DNA of 64,000 nt from Rhodocyclaceae bacterium (GCA_016704145.1 JADJAS010000006.1:49955-113954); one strand, 5' to 3'. Counted from the stretch's first letter, positions 24,627 to 33,328 are shown. The notes: generated by a model not told the origin, from the sequence alone. Numbers and translations: made by a program.

Positions 24627-25007
24627 TCAGCACCGCAGCAGGTCTATGACCGCGGCCAGTTCAGCGCGCAGTGAAATGTGCACCGGCGGCGCGGCGGGCG
24701 CCGGGACGATATCGGCGGACAGGCTGGCAACCAGCTTGGCCGGGGTATCGTCGAGTCGATTGCGAGCACCGCTGATGGTGAAGCCTTCATCGTAAAGAAG
24801 CTGCCGGATACGGCGCACCAAGAGTACTTCATGATGCTGGTAGTAGCGCCGGTTGCCCCGGCGCTTGACCGGCTTGAGCTGATTGAACTCCTGCTCCCAA
24901 TAACGCAGCACATGCGGTTTGACGCCGCACAGTTCGCTGACTTCGCCAATCGTGAAGTACCGCTTGGCCGGAATCGGCGGCAGTTCATCCCTGTGATTGC
25001 TGGCCAT
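24627..25007 (-). CDS. MerR-family transcriptional regulator
   Basis: 126 residues: winged-helix KRYFTIGEVSELCGVKPHVL, RYWEQEFNQLKPVKRRGNRR, then a helix typical of MerR (VRRIRQLLYDEGFTISGARN). The effector tail is short, without metal-binding cysteine pairs. Its start overlaps the end of ihfA by 23 bases, an arrangement conserved in betaproteobacteria downstream of pheT-ihfA. The regulated genes are unknown. Confidence 0.88.
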   Translation of the reverse strand: MASNHRDELPPIPAKRYFTIGEVSELCGVKPHVLRYWEQEFNQLKPVKRRGNRRYYQHHEVLLVRRIRQLLYDEGFTISGARNRLDDTPAKLVASLSADIVPAPAAPPVHISLRAELAAVIDLLRC

Positions 25008-25296
25008 TCAATTGCGCCTTGTCGACGGTCGCCTTGAGCTTCTGGCTGGCGTGAAAGGTGACGACGCGGCGCGCCGTGATCGGTATTTCCTCGCCGGTCT
25101 TGGGATTGCGGCCGGGCCGCTGCGGCTTGTCGCGCAGTTGGAAGTTGCCGAAGCCGGAGAGCTTGACGCCGTCGCCAGTTTGCAGCGCGCCGCGCACTTC
25201 CTCGAAGAACGCCTCCACCATGTCCTTGGCTTCACGCTTGTTCAAGCCGACCTTGTCGAACAGCATGTCGGCCAGTTCGGCCTTCGTCAATGTCAT
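24985..25296 (-). CDS. ihfA: Integration host factor subunit alpha
   Basis: 103 residues: MTLTKAELADMLFDKVGLNK, DMVEAFFEEVRGALQTGDGV, KLSGFGNFQLRDKPQRPGRN-P-K-T-G-E, then ITARRVVTFHASQKLK. The beta-arm proline motif RPGRNPKTGE marks the alpha subunit. It bends DNA as a heterodimer with IhfB. It follows pheT after 41 bases, the classic pheST-ihfA order. Confidence 0.97.
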   Translation of the reverse strand: MTLTKAELADMLFDKVGLNKREAKDMVEAFFEEVRGALQTGDGVKLSGFGNFQLRDKPQRPGRNPKTGEEIPITARRVVTFHASQKLKATVDKAQLNGQQSQG

Positions 25297-25337
25297 TACC
25301 CTGCCCCCTGTTGCTTTTCGTGCCCGTTACGCTTCTT

Positions 25338-27740
25338 TCAACTACGCAGGGCGCCGCCGAATTGCTCGACGGCGACACTGACCAATCCGGCCACAACCGC
25401 ATCGACTTCCCGGTCCTCGAGCGTTCGTTCAGTATCTTGCATAACTATCCGGAATGCAACGCTTTTTTGCCCGTCCGGCAGACCTTTACCTTGATACACG
25501 TCGAACAAGCGGATTTCTTGAACAACGTCCGGCGCGGCAAAACGCAAGGCCGCCAACAACGGCGACAGCGCTTGATCCTTTGCCACGGTCATGGCCAGGT
25601 CGCGCGTAACGACCGGGAAGCGCGACAGTTGCCGATAGGCCGGTATCGGCAGCGACAGCCATGCCTCCAGGTCGAGTTCGAAGACGACCGGCGCCGCATT
25701 GCTCGGCCCAGCCAGTTCGTACTTTTGCGCCCACAGCGGATGGAGTTCGCCGACGAATCCGATCGGCGTGCCGTCGAGGCTGACTTTCGCTGCGCGTCCC
25801 GGATGAAGGGCCGGATGCGCGAGTTTCGTGAAGTCGAGCGTCTGGCCGGCGAACAGCGCCTCCAAGTCGCCCTTGACGTCGAAGAAGTCCGCTTGGCGCG
25901 TCGGCACACCCCACTGCTCCGGCAGCGCCGGTCCGGCCCAGAGGCCGCCGACGCGCAGCGGCTGGTCAAAGCCCGCGACCGGCTTGCCATCATCGGCGCG
26001 GCGGAAGATACGGCCAATCTCGAAGATACGCACGCGCTCGGTCTGGCGCTTGCGGTTGGCGGCGAGCACGCCAACCAGGCCACCGAGCAGGGTGGTGCGC
26101 ATCACCCCCATCTGGCTGGCGATCGGGTTGGCGAGCTGAATCGGACTGGCGTTGCCGGCGAAGTCGGCTTCCCAGGCCGCATCGACGAAGCTCATGGTCA
26201 CGACTTCGAAATAGCCGCGCTCGGCCAGCAAATGGCGAACGGCCATGGGCCCGCGCCGGTGCTCCGGCAGCGGCAGCATGGCCAACTGCGCCTTGGGCGG
26301 CGGCGCCGGGATGTTATCGTAGCCGTGCAGGCGGGCGATTTCCTCGATCAGGTCCTCTTCGATCTCCATGTCGAAGCGGTGCGAGGGCGGCGTGACGATG
26401 AAATCATCACCGTCGCGCTCGATCTTGGTACCCAGGCCGGCCAGTAGCTTGCCGATCTGGTAGGCCGAGAGCGCAATACCGAGTACCTTGACGGCGCGCG
26501 CAGTGCGCAGTCGCACCGGCGGGCGCGCCGGCAGATGCGCGGCCGAGACGGCCTCGGTGACCGGACCCGGCTGGCCGCCGCAGATGTCGATGATCAACTG
26601 CGTCGCGCGCTCGATGGCGCGGCGCTGAAAGTCGAAGTCCACGCCGCGCTCGTAGCGGTGCGATGCATCGGAAGAGAAACCGAGCGCGCGCGCCTTGCCG
26701 GCGATGGCGGTCGGCGTGAAGAAGGCGCACTCAAGGAAAAGATCGGTCGTGCTGTCGGCGATGCCCGAGTGTTCGCCGCCCATGATGCCGGCCAGCGCCA
26801 GCGGCTTGGCTTCGTCGGCGATCAGCGCGGTGTCCGCCGAGGGCGTGACGGTCTGCTCGTTGAGCAGCAGCAGTTGCTCGCCGGGCTTCGGATAGCGCAC
26901 GTGGATGGCGCCCGCCAGTTCGGCGTCGTCGAAGGCGTGCAGCGGCTGACCGAGTTCCAGCATGACGTAGTTGGTGACGTCGACCAGCGCCGAGATGGAG
27001 CGGATGCCGCAGCGCTCGATGCGCTGCTTCATCCAGTCGGGCGTCGGCGCCTTGGCGTTGACGCCGCGAACGATGCGACCGCAATAACGCGGGCAGGCAT
27101 CCGGGGCATCCAGGACGATGGCGCGCGTGTCGGCAATGGCTTCGGCGACATGTTCGATGGCCGGCAGCGTCAGCGGCGCTCCGGTCAGCGCCGCCACTTC
27201 GCGGGCGATGCCGGTCAGCGACAGGCAATCGGCGCGGTTGGGCGTGAGCTTGAGCGTGATCAGGGTGTCGTCGAGGTTGAGATACCGGCGGATGTCGGTA
27301 CCGATCGGCGCATCCTCATTGGCGTCAATGGGCAGCGCGAGCAAGCCGCCGTGGTCCTCAGAAAGCCCCAGTTCTCGCGCGGAGCACATCATGCCGAAGC
27401 TCTCGACGCCGCGTACCTTGGCCTTCTTGATCTCGATGCCGGGCAGCTTCGCCCCCACCAGCGCGCAGGGCGCCACCATGCCGGGCACGACGTTGGGCGC
27501 GCCGCAGACGATCTGCAGCAAGCCGTGTTCGCCTGTATCCACCTTGAGCAGCTTCAGCTTGTCGGCGTCGGGATGCTTTTCGGCGCTCAGCACGCGGGCG
27601 ACGACCACGCCGGCAAAGTCAGCCGCGGCGGCGCGCCGTTCCTCGACCTCCAGACCGGCCATGGTCAGCAGGTGGCAAAGTTCGTCGGTCGACAGCGGCG
27701 GATTGACCAGGGCGCGCAGCCAGGATTCGGGAAATTGCAT
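25338..27740 (-). CDS. pheT: Phenylalanyl-tRNA synthetase beta subunit
   Basis: 800 residues, full length. An EMAP-like tRNA-binding domain (about 40-150, VVVARVLSAEKHPDADKLKL), the B3/B4 editing region (NYVMLELGQPLHAFD), B5, a catalytic-like core (EVVTMSFVDAAWEAD) and a C-terminal anticodon-binding fold (SRFPVVTRDLAMTV). It forms the alpha2-beta2 enzyme with PheS and follows pheS after 13 bases. Two copies of the dispersed 24-bp motif lie within it, one sense and one antisense. Confidence 0.97.
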   Translation of the reverse strand: MQFPESWLRALVNPPLSTDELCHLLTMAGLEVEERRAAAADFAGVVVARVLSAEKHPDADKLKLLKVDTGEHGLLQIVCGAPNVVPGMVAPCALVGAKLPGIEIKKAKVRGVESFGMMCSARELGLSEDHGGLLALPIDANEDAPIGTDIRRYLNLDDTLITLKLTPNRADCLSLTGIAREVAALTGAPLTLPAIEHVAEAIADTRAIVLDAPDACPRYCGRIVRGVNAKAPTPDWMKQRIERCGIRSISALVDVTNYVMLELGQPLHAFDDAELAGAIHVRYPKPGEQLLLLNEQTVTPSADTALIADEAKPLALAGIMGGEHSGIADSTTDLFLECAFFTPTAIAGKARALGFSSDASHRYERGVDFDFQRRAIERATQLIIDICGGQPGPVTEAVSAAHLPARPPVRLRTARAVKVLGIALSAYQIGKLLAGLGTKIERDGDDFIVTPPSHRFDMEIEEDLIEEIARLHGYDNIPAPPPKAQLAMLPLPEHRRGPMAVRHLLAERGYFEVVTMSFVDAAWEADFAGNASPIQLANPIASQMGVMRTTLLGGLVGVLAANRKRQTERVRIFEIGRIFRRADDGKPVAGFDQPLRVGGLWAGPALPEQWGVPTRQADFFDVKGDLEALFAGQTLDFTKLAHPALHPGRAAKVSLDGTPIGFVGELHPLWAQKYELAGPSNAAPVVFELDLEAWLSLPIPAYRQLSRFPVVTRDLAMTVAKDQALSPLLAALRFAAPDVVQEIRLFDVYQGKGLPDGQKSVAFRIVMQDTERTLEDREVDAVVAGLVSVAVEQFGGALRS
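25764..25787 (-). repeat. Dispersed 24-bp motif, copy 8 (inside pheT, sense)
   Basis: On the minus strand: AAAGTCAG-CCTC-GACG-GCAC-GCCG; frame AAA GTC AGC, encoding KVSLDGTP. Confidence 0.75.
27615..27638 (+). repeat. Dispersed 24-bp motif, copy 9 (inside pheT, antisense)
   Basis: Reads AAAGTCAG-CCGC-GGCG-GCGC-GCCG, opposite to the pheT coding strand near its 5' end (RRAAAADFAG). Confidence 0.75.
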
Positions 27741-27753
27741 GTTGCGTTCTCGC

Positions 27754-28800
27754 CTATTGGAACTGCGCCAGGAAACGCAGATCGCCTTCGAAGAACAGGC
27801 GCAGGTCGGGGATAGAGTAGCGGAGCATGGTCAGCCGGTCCGGGCCCATGCCAAATGCAAACCCCGTATATTTCTCGGGATCGATGCCGCCAAAGCGCAG
27901 CACGTTCGGATGCACCATGCCACAGCCGGCGATCTCCAGCCAGCGGCCTTCCAGCGCGCCCGACATGAACGCGACATCGATTTCCGCCGACGGTTCGGTG
28001 AACGGGAAGAAGGAGGGCCGGAATCGCACCTTGAGATCATCGCTTTCGAAGAAGCGGCGCAGGAAGTCGGCGACCACGCCCTTCAGATCGGCGAAGCTGA
28101 CATGCTCGCCCACCCAGAGGCCTTCGACCTGGTGAAACATCGGCGAGTGGGTGGCGTCGGAATCGACGCGATAGACGCGGCCCGGCGCGATGACGCGGAT
28201 CTCGGGCATGTGCTCGAGATGCTGGTAGCGCGCGACATGCGCCTGCATGTAACGAATTTGCACCGGGCTGGTGTGGGTGCGCAGCAGCACGTCTTCCTGC
28301 ACTTTGCCCTGCTCGTCGAACAGGTAGAAGGTATCGTGCATCGAGCGCGCGGGATGCTTCTCCGGCGTATTGAGCGCCGTGAAGTTGTGCCAGTCGCCTT
28401 CGATCTCGGGGCCGTCAGCGACCTCGAAGCCGATCGAGCGGAACAGCTGCTCGATGCGTTCCAGGCTGCGCGTGACGGGGTGCAGCGCGCCACGCGATTG
28501 GCCGCGACCGGGCAGCGTGATGTCCAGCGATTCGGACGCCAACTGCGCCGCCAATTGCGCATTTTTCAGCGCCTCGCGGCGTGCCGCCAGGGCTGACTCC
28601 ACGGCCTGCTTGGCGACGTTGATGGCGGCGCCCGCGGCCTTCTTCTCTTCGGGCGGCAATTTGCCCAGGCCCTTGAGCCGGACGGTAATCGAACCGTCCT
28701 TGCCCAGATAGCGCGCCTTGGCCTCTTCCAGCCGGGCCGGTTCGGTGGCGGCGTCGAAATCCGCGGTCGCCTGTGCGACGAGTTGTTCGAGATTGTCCAT
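27754..28800 (-). CDS. pheS: Phenylalanyl-tRNA synthetase alpha subunit
   Basis: 348 residues. An N-terminal coiled coil precedes the class-II core: HPARSMHDTFYL (motif 2 region), LRTHTSPVQIRYM, VDSDATHSPMFHQVEGLWVG and GFAFGMGPDRLTMLRY (motif 3). Immediately upstream lies a terminator-like hairpin that separates it from rplT and may act as an attenuator. No good Shine-Dalgarno is seen ahead of ATG 28800. Copy 10 of the dispersed motif lies in the coiled-coil part. Confidence 0.97.
   Translation of the reverse strand: MDNLEQLVAQATADFDAATEPARLEEAKARYLGKDGSITVRLKGLGKLPPEEKKAAGAAINVAKQAVESALAARREALKNAQLAAQLASESLDITLPGRGQSRGALHPVTRSLERIEQLFRSIGFEVADGPEIEGDWHNFTALNTPEKHPARSMHDTFYLFDEQGKVQEDVLLRTHTSPVQIRYMQAHVARYQHLEHMPEIRVIAPGRVYRVDSDATHSPMFHQVEGLWVGEHVSFADLKGVVADFLRRFFESDDLKVRFRPSFFPFTEPSAEIDVAFMSGALEGRWLEIAGCGMVHPNVLRFGGIDPEKYTGFAFGMGPDRLTMLRYSIPDLRLFFEGDLRFLAQFQ
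28577..28600 (-). repeat. Dispersed 24-bp motif, copy 10 (inside pheS)
   Basis: On the minus strand: GGAGTCAG-CCCT-GGCG-GCAC-GCCG, two changes in the first block; frame GAG TCA GCC (ESALAARRE). Confidence 0.65.
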
Positions 28801-28802
28801 TG

Positions 28803-28842
28803 GAAATCAAAAGGGAGGCCCCCGGTCGCCCGAGGCCTCCCT
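28803..28842 (-). terminator. Terminator/attenuator between rplT and pheS
   Basis: On the minus strand a 9-bp perfect stem (AGGGAGGCC/GGCCTCCCT) with a 13-nt loop is followed by TTTTGATTT. It ends 12 bases before the pheS ATG, so it either terminates the infC-rpmI-rplT transcript or regulates read-through into pheST. Confidence 0.75.
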
Positions 28843-28862
28843 CTTCTTCGCGTCAGTTGGAA

Positions 28863-29222
28863 TTACGCGCCGAGTTTGGCCTTGGCCTGGTTCGCCAGCG
28901 CGGCGAACGCCGGCTTGTCGAACACGGCCAGGTCAGCCAGCACTTTGCGATCCACCTCGATGGCAGCCTTCTTGAGGCCGTTCATCAGGGTGCTGTACTT
29001 CATGCCCAGCTCACGGGCAGCGGCGTTGATACGGGCAATCCAGAGCGCGCGGAACTGACGCTTGCGTTGACGGCGGTCGCGATACTGGTACTGGCCCGCC
29101 TTCATCACCGCTTCTTTGGCGATGCGATAGACGGAACTGCGACGACCCCGGTAACCCTTGGCCTGGGCGAGAACCTTCTTGTGGCGCGCGCGCGCCGTGA
29201 CACCACGTTTGACTCTAGGCAT
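28863..29222 (-). CDS. rplT: 50S ribosomal protein L20
   Basis: 119 residues: MPRVKRGVTARARHKKVLAQ, AKGYRGRRSSVYRIAKEAVM, then LWIARINAAARELGMKYSTL. Highly basic N-terminus that binds 23S rRNA and is essential early in 50S assembly. It follows rpmI after 12 bases in the standard infC-rpmI-rplT order. L20 usually autoregulates this operon at the translational level; I did not identify the mRNA site. Confidence 0.98.
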   Translation of the reverse strand: MPRVKRGVTARARHKKVLAQAKGYRGRRSSVYRIAKEAVMKAGQYQYRDRRQRKRQFRALWIARINAAARELGMKYSTLMNGLKKAAIEVDRKVLADLAVFDKPAFAALANQAKAKLGA

Positions 29223-29234
29223 GGCGTGGTCTCC

Positions 29235-29432
29235 TTAGGCGTTGGGCAACATGGCGCGAACGGACTTGACGTCCGACTCATGCACGGCGTGGACGCCGCG
29301 CAACTGGCGCTTCGACTTGGTGGTCTTCTTGGTCAGGATGTGGCGCTTGAACGCGGTCGCGCGCTTGACGCTGCCGCTGCCGCGAACGCGGAAACGCTTG
29401 GCGGCGCCACTCTTGGTCTTCATCTTCGGCAT
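29235..29432 (-). CDS. rpmI: 50S ribosomal protein L35
   Basis: 65 residues: MPKMKTKSGAAKRFRVRGSG, then AFKRHILTKKTTKSKRQLRG. ATG 29432 is the true start behind AAGGAGTC; the open frame continues upstream without homology. Normal length for the family. Confidence 0.97.
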   Translation of the reverse strand: MPKMKTKSGAAKRFRVRGSGSVKRATAFKRHILTKKTTKSKRQLRGVHAVHESDVKSVRAMLPNA

Positions 29433-29528
29433 GGCCGAGACTCCTTTTCTTGACGGCGCCGGGTGGCTGCCGATTCGACAGCGCTTTGACAACCCGCAAC
29501 CGCTTCTGGGCACTACAACTACAACTGC

Positions 29529-30059
29529 TTAATGCTTGACCTGCTTCTTGGTCGGCGCCAGCACCATGATCAACTGGCGGCCTTCCATCTTAGGGAACTG
29601 CTCCACCTGCGCCACATCTGTCAGATCGCCCTTGATGCGCTCCAGCATGCGCATGCCGAACTCCTGGTGGGCCATCTCGCGGCCGCGGAAGCGCAGCGTG
29701 ATCTTCGCCTTGTCGCCTTCCTGGAGAAACTTGATCAGGTTGCGCAGCTTGATCTGGTAATCGTTATCGTCGGTGCCCGGGCGAAACTTCACTTCCTTCA
29801 CCTGCACCTGCTTCTGCTTCAACTTCGCCTCGTGTGCCCGCTTGGCTTCCTGGTACTTGTATTTGCCGAAGTCCATCACCTTGCAGACCGGCGGCTTGGC
29901 CAGTGGGGCGATTTCGACCAGATCCAGCTCGGCTTCCTCGGCCATTTGCAGGGCGGCACGAATATTCACGATACCTAGCTGCTCACCCTCGGCGCCGACC
30001 AGGCGCACCTCCGGGGCCGTGATCTCGTCGTTGATGCGCTGCGTCTTTTCCTGAGCGAT
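29529..30059 (-). CDS. infC: Translation initiation factor IF-3 (probable ATC start)
   Basis: 176 residues. IF3-N: QRINDEITAPEVRLVGAEGE, DLVEIAPLAKPPVCKVMDFG-K-Y-K-Y; IF3-C: EVKFRPGTDDNDYQIKLRNL, KITLRFRGREMAHQEFG. No ATG or GTG occurs where the protein should start; an ATC codon at 30059 lies seven bases after GGGAGAG and gives IAQEKTQR, exactly where homologues begin. A TTG at 30083 is the alternative but lacks a binding site. IF3 checks start codons, so an unusual codon on its own gene is the known autoregulatory device. It lies just downstream of thrS. Confidence 0.92.
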   Translation of the reverse strand: MAQEKTQRINDEITAPEVRLVGAEGEQLGIVNIRAALQMAEEAELDLVEIAPLAKPPVCKVMDFGKYKYQEAKRAHEAKLKQKQVQVKEVKFRPGTDDNDYQIKLRNLIKFLQEGDKAKITLRFRGREMAHQEFGMRMLERIKGDLTDVAQVEQFPKMEGRQLIMVLAPTKKQVKH

Positions 30060-30087
30060 GGTGTTTCTCTCCCAAAAATTCAAAAAA

Positions 30088-32010
30088 TCAGGACGCCGCG
30101 TCCCTGCTCTGCTTCTCCCTCAGCAGACGCTCCAGCAAGGCTTCAGGGGACATTTGCCCGAGATCCTGATTGCCCCGGGCATCACGTGAACGCAAGGCGA
30201 CCAACCCCGCAGCCCTCTCCTTGTCGCCAACGACGACGAGATAAGGCCGCTTCAACAAGCTATGTTCGCGAATTTTATAGTTAATTTTCTCGCCGCGCAA
30301 ATCAAGGTCGACGCGCAGACCGACAGCGCGCAGCTTTTCCGCCACACTCGCCGCGTAGTCCTCCTGATGTTCCGAAATGCTCATCACCACGGCCTGCACA
30401 GGCGCCAACCAGAGCGGCAAGGCACCGGCGTGGTTCTCGATGAGGATGCCGATGAAACGCTCCAGCGAGCCAAGGATGGCCCGATGCAACATGACCGGCG
30501 TGTGGCGCGCATTATCTTCGCCCACGTACTCGGCGCCGAGCCGTCCCGGCATGGAAAAGTCGACCTGCATGGTGCCGCACTGCCAGGAGCGGCCGATGGC
30601 GTCCTTGATGTGGAATTCGATCTTCGGCCCGTAGAAGGCACCCTCGCCGGGCAATTCTTCCCATTCCAGGTTGCCGGCCTTGAGCGCCTCGCGCAACGCG
30701 TGCTCGGCCTTGTCCCACAGTTCGTCGGCACCAACGCGGCTGTCGGGGCGCAGCGCCAGTTTGACCGCCACATCCTTGAAACCGAAGTCGGCGTACACCC
30801 TGCGCACCAGTTCATTGAAGGCCGTCACCTCGGGCTGGATCTGGTCCTCGGTGCAGAAGATATGGCCGTCGTCCTGGGTGAAGCCGCGCACGCGCATGAC
30901 GCCGTGCAACGCACCCGAAGGCTCGTTGCGGTGGCAGGAGCCGAACTCGCCGTAGCGTAGCGGCAGGTCACGGTAGGAACGCACGTCGGTGTTGAATATC
31001 TGCACGTGGCCGGGGCAGTTCATCGGCTTGATCGCGTAGTCGCGGCTTTCCGACTCCGTGGTGAACATGTTGGCCTTGTAGTGCTCCCAATGGCCCGACT
31101 TCTCCCACAGCGTGCGGTCGAGTATCTGCGGGCAGCGCACTTCCTGGTAGCCGTTGTCGCGATATACCGTTCGCATGTACTGCTCGATCTCCTGCCAGAC
31201 CGTCCAGCCGTGCGGATGCCAGAAGACGAGGCCCGGTGCTTCCTCTTGCAGATGGAACAGGTCGAGCGCACGGCCCAGCTTGCGATGGTCGCGCTTCTCG
31301 GCCTCCTCCAGCATGTGCAGGTAGCCGTCGAGCTCTTCCTTCTTCGCCCAGGCCGTGCCATAGACGCGCTGCAATTGTTCGTTCTTCGAGTCGCCACGCC
31401 AGTAGGCGCCGGCCACCTTCATCAGCTTGAAATGCTTGAGCTTGCCGGTCGATGGCACATGCGGGCCGCGACAGAGGTCGACGAAATCGCCTTCGCGGTA
31501 GAGCGACACATCCTGGTCGGCCGGAATGGCGGTGATCAGTTCCGCCTTGTAGTGCTCGCCGATCGACTTGAAGAATTCGACGGCCTTGTCGCGCGGCCAG
31601 ACTTCGCGCGTGACCGGAAAGTCCTGCTTCGCCAGTTCCGCCATGCGCTTTTCGATGGCGACCAGGTCCTCCGGCGTCAGCGGCCGGCAGGCGAAGTCGT
31701 AGTAGAAGCCCTTCTCGATCACCGGGCCGATGGTCACCTGCGCTTCCGGAATCAGTTCCTTCAGGGCATAGGCGAGCAGGTGAGCGGTCGAGTGGCGGAT
31801 GATCTCGACGCCATCGGCATCCTTGTCGGTGACGATGGCAAGCTGAGCATCGGCGTCGATTCGGTGCGAGGTGTCGACGAGCCTGCCGTCGAGGCGTCCC
31901 GCCAAGGCTGACTTTGCCAGGCCGGGGCCGATCGAGGCGGCAATATCCGCCACCGTCAGCGGTTGAGGATATTCGCGCTTCGAACCATCAGGCAAGGTCA
32001 CTACCGGCAT
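30088..32010 (-). CDS. thrS: Threonyl-tRNA synthetase
   Basis: 640 residues, full length. TGS domain (MPVVTLPDGSKREYPQPLTV), editing domain with HSTAHLLAYA and the second zinc-like motif, class-II core (FWHPHGWTVWQEIEQYMRTV, KPMNCPGHVQIF with the zinc Cys, RYGEFGSCHRNEPSG) and an anticodon-binding domain at the C-terminus. ATG 32010 starts the TGS domain; the longer frame upstream adds unrelated sequence. It heads the thrS-infC-rpmI-rplT-pheST block. Copy 11 of the dispersed motif lies near its 5' end. Confidence 0.97.
   Translation of the reverse strand: MPVVTLPDGSKREYPQPLTVADIAASIGPGLAKSALAGRLDGRLVDTSHRIDADAQLAIVTDKDADGVEIIRHSTAHLLAYALKELIPEAQVTIGPVIEKGFYYDFACRPLTPEDLVAIEKRMAELAKQDFPVTREVWPRDKAVEFFKSIGEHYKAELITAIPADQDVSLYREGDFVDLCRGPHVPSTGKLKHFKLMKVAGAYWRGDSKNEQLQRVYGTAWAKKEELDGYLHMLEEAEKRDHRKLGRALDLFHLQEEAPGLVFWHPHGWTVWQEIEQYMRTVYRDNGYQEVRCPQILDRTLWEKSGHWEHYKANMFTTESESRDYAIKPMNCPGHVQIFNTDVRSYRDLPLRYGEFGSCHRNEPSGALHGVMRVRGFTQDDGHIFCTEDQIQPEVTAFNELVRRVYADFGFKDVAVKLALRPDSRVGADELWDKAEHALREALKAGNLEWEELPGEGAFYGPKIEFHIKDAIGRSWQCGTMQVDFSMPGRLGAEYVGEDNARHTPVMLHRAILGSLERFIGILIENHAGALPLWLAPVQAVVMSISEHQEDYAASVAEKLRAVGLRVDLDLRGEKINYKIREHSLLKRPYLVVVGDKERAAGLVALRSRDARGNQDLGQMSPEALLERLLREKQSRDAAS
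31892..31915 (-). repeat. Dispersed 24-bp motif, copy 11 (inside thrS)
   Basis: On the minus strand: AAAGTCAG-CCTT-GGCG-GGAC-GCCT; frame AAG TCA GCC (LAKSALAGRL), one base off from the frame used in pheT copy 8. Confidence 0.75.
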
Positions 32011-32261
32011 TTCAGGACTCCAAAAGACGAACAGGACACCCGATCGCTCAGGCGCCCTGTTCGGATGTCTGCTTGGCCCGGTCCAGCCCGCATCGGCGGG
32101 GCCGCCGCGCGGGCGGATTCTGCCATAAGTGGCCGCCGTACACAATAGTCGGAGCAGCGCCGGGCGCGCCGCAATAGCCATGCACCTCGGTAACAGGCTC
32201 CCGGACCCAGGAACCCGAATACGGCCGGGTTCGGTTCACCCCGGCGCCGATATGCCGCGCC

Positions 32262-32834
32262 TCAGGCGGCCTTGCCACCGGGCGGCGTATTCATCGGCAT
32301 GTAGCGGTCCAGCCAGATCCAGTACAGGGCCATGCGGTCCGTCAACGCCGCCAGATCAGCGCCGAAACCCAGCAACGTGCGCAGCGGCGCCTCGGCTCGC
32401 AACACACTGATGCTCGACCGCACATGTTCCTCGATCAGCAAGGCCTCGCGCCTGACCAGGTCGTCGCGGACGCTTTCAAGATAACGTGGCGGCACGCGGA
32501 CGCGCAGCAGCATGATCGGTTCGTAAGGGCGGTTGCCCAGCGACATGTAGCGGATTCTCAAGGGTTGCAAGATCAGATCATCGCCATGCAGATCGCGCAA
32601 GATGTCCACGGGCTTGGCCAGCGTTTCCTCATTCTGCGCGCGCATAAACAGACCTTCGTGCGTCGCCTCGTAGGCAACGACATGAGACGCCGACAACATG
32701 CGCATCGCCTGCCGCGCAAAGCCGATCTGGAAAGCGCTGGAAGACAGCTGCGCCAGCCGCTCGATGGGAAAATCGCTACGCACCATGGGTACCGTCAACG
32801 CTCCTTCAGCGGAAATGCCGTCGAAATTCATCAT
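32262..32834 (-). CDS. Conserved protein of unknown function
   Basis: 190 residues, MMNFDGISAEGALTVPMVRS onward, soluble with several helices (RLAQLSSSAFQIGFARQAMR; REALLIEEHVRSSISVLRAE) and a tryptophan-rich end (YWIWLDRYMPM). No recognised catalytic motif. The start overlaps the upstream Rnk-like stop by four bases (ATGATGA allows either of two Met codons). The translational coupling suggests a related role. An 8-nt-loop hairpin follows at 32213-32232 but has no T-run. Confidence 0.6.
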   Translation of the reverse strand: MMNFDGISAEGALTVPMVRSDFPIERLAQLSSSAFQIGFARQAMRMLSASHVVAYEATHEGLFMRAQNEETLAKPVDILRDLHGDDLILQPLRIRYMSLGNRPYEPIMLLRVRVPPRYLESVRDDLVRREALLIEEHVRSSISVLRAEAPLRTLLGFGADLAALTDRMALYWIWLDRYMPMNTPPGGKAA

Positions 32835-33196
32835 TTCGCCGGAGCCACCGTCCGTTCGACACATAGGCGACGCATCCGCCCGTCCGGGAACGGCCAGTCG
32901 ATGCTTTGTCCCGTGCGCAGGCCGAGCAGCGCGGCGCCGACCGGCGCCAGCACGGAGATCTTTCCGCAGGCGGGATCGGACTCGTCGGGAAACACCAGTT
33001 GCACCTGCCGCCGCTCGCCCAGACCTTCGACCACGTAAGTCACCAGCGAATGCATCCGCACGACATCGCCAGGCACTCGTTCCACGGGGACGACAGTGGC
33101 ACGACTCAACTCCTCGGCCAGAACGTCGATGCCTTGCAGCGCAGCAAGCCGTGCATAGTCCTGATCGGCGATCACCAATTCTTCGTTTTTCATCAT
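32831..33196 (-). CDS. Rnk/GreA-like transcription-elongation-factor-type protein
   Basis: 121 residues. N-terminal helix LVIADQDYARLAALQGIDVL and a C-terminal GreA/GreB-like beta domain: MHSLVTYVVEGLGERRQVQL, VFPDESDPACGKISVLAPVG, ALLGLRTGQSIDWPFPDG. It lacks the long Gre coiled coil, as in Rnk (regulator of nucleoside diphosphate kinase), which binds RNA polymerase. Two adjacent Met codons (33196, 33193) are possible starts behind CGGAGTC. It is divergent from the LysR gene. Confidence 0.82.
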   Translation of the reverse strand: MMKNEELVIADQDYARLAALQGIDVLAEELSRATVVPVERVPGDVVRMHSLVTYVVEGLGERRQVQLVFPDESDPACGKISVLAPVGAALLGLRTGQSIDWPFPDGRMRRLCVERTVAPAK

Positions 33197-33328
33197 CGTG
33201 ACTCCGATGCAACGTGAAAAGTCCGCCACGCAAGGCGGACACACATGGTGATCATAGACATCAAGGATAGAGAGAGTAAGTAGGCTGAATCGAATATGAC
33301 TGTTTCCCATCGGGCTACAATTACGGTC

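Noticed and set aside
32213..32232. AACCCG/CGGGTT hairpin downstream of the unknown gene at 32262
   Set aside because: Short stem and no T-run on the minus strand, so not listed as a terminator.
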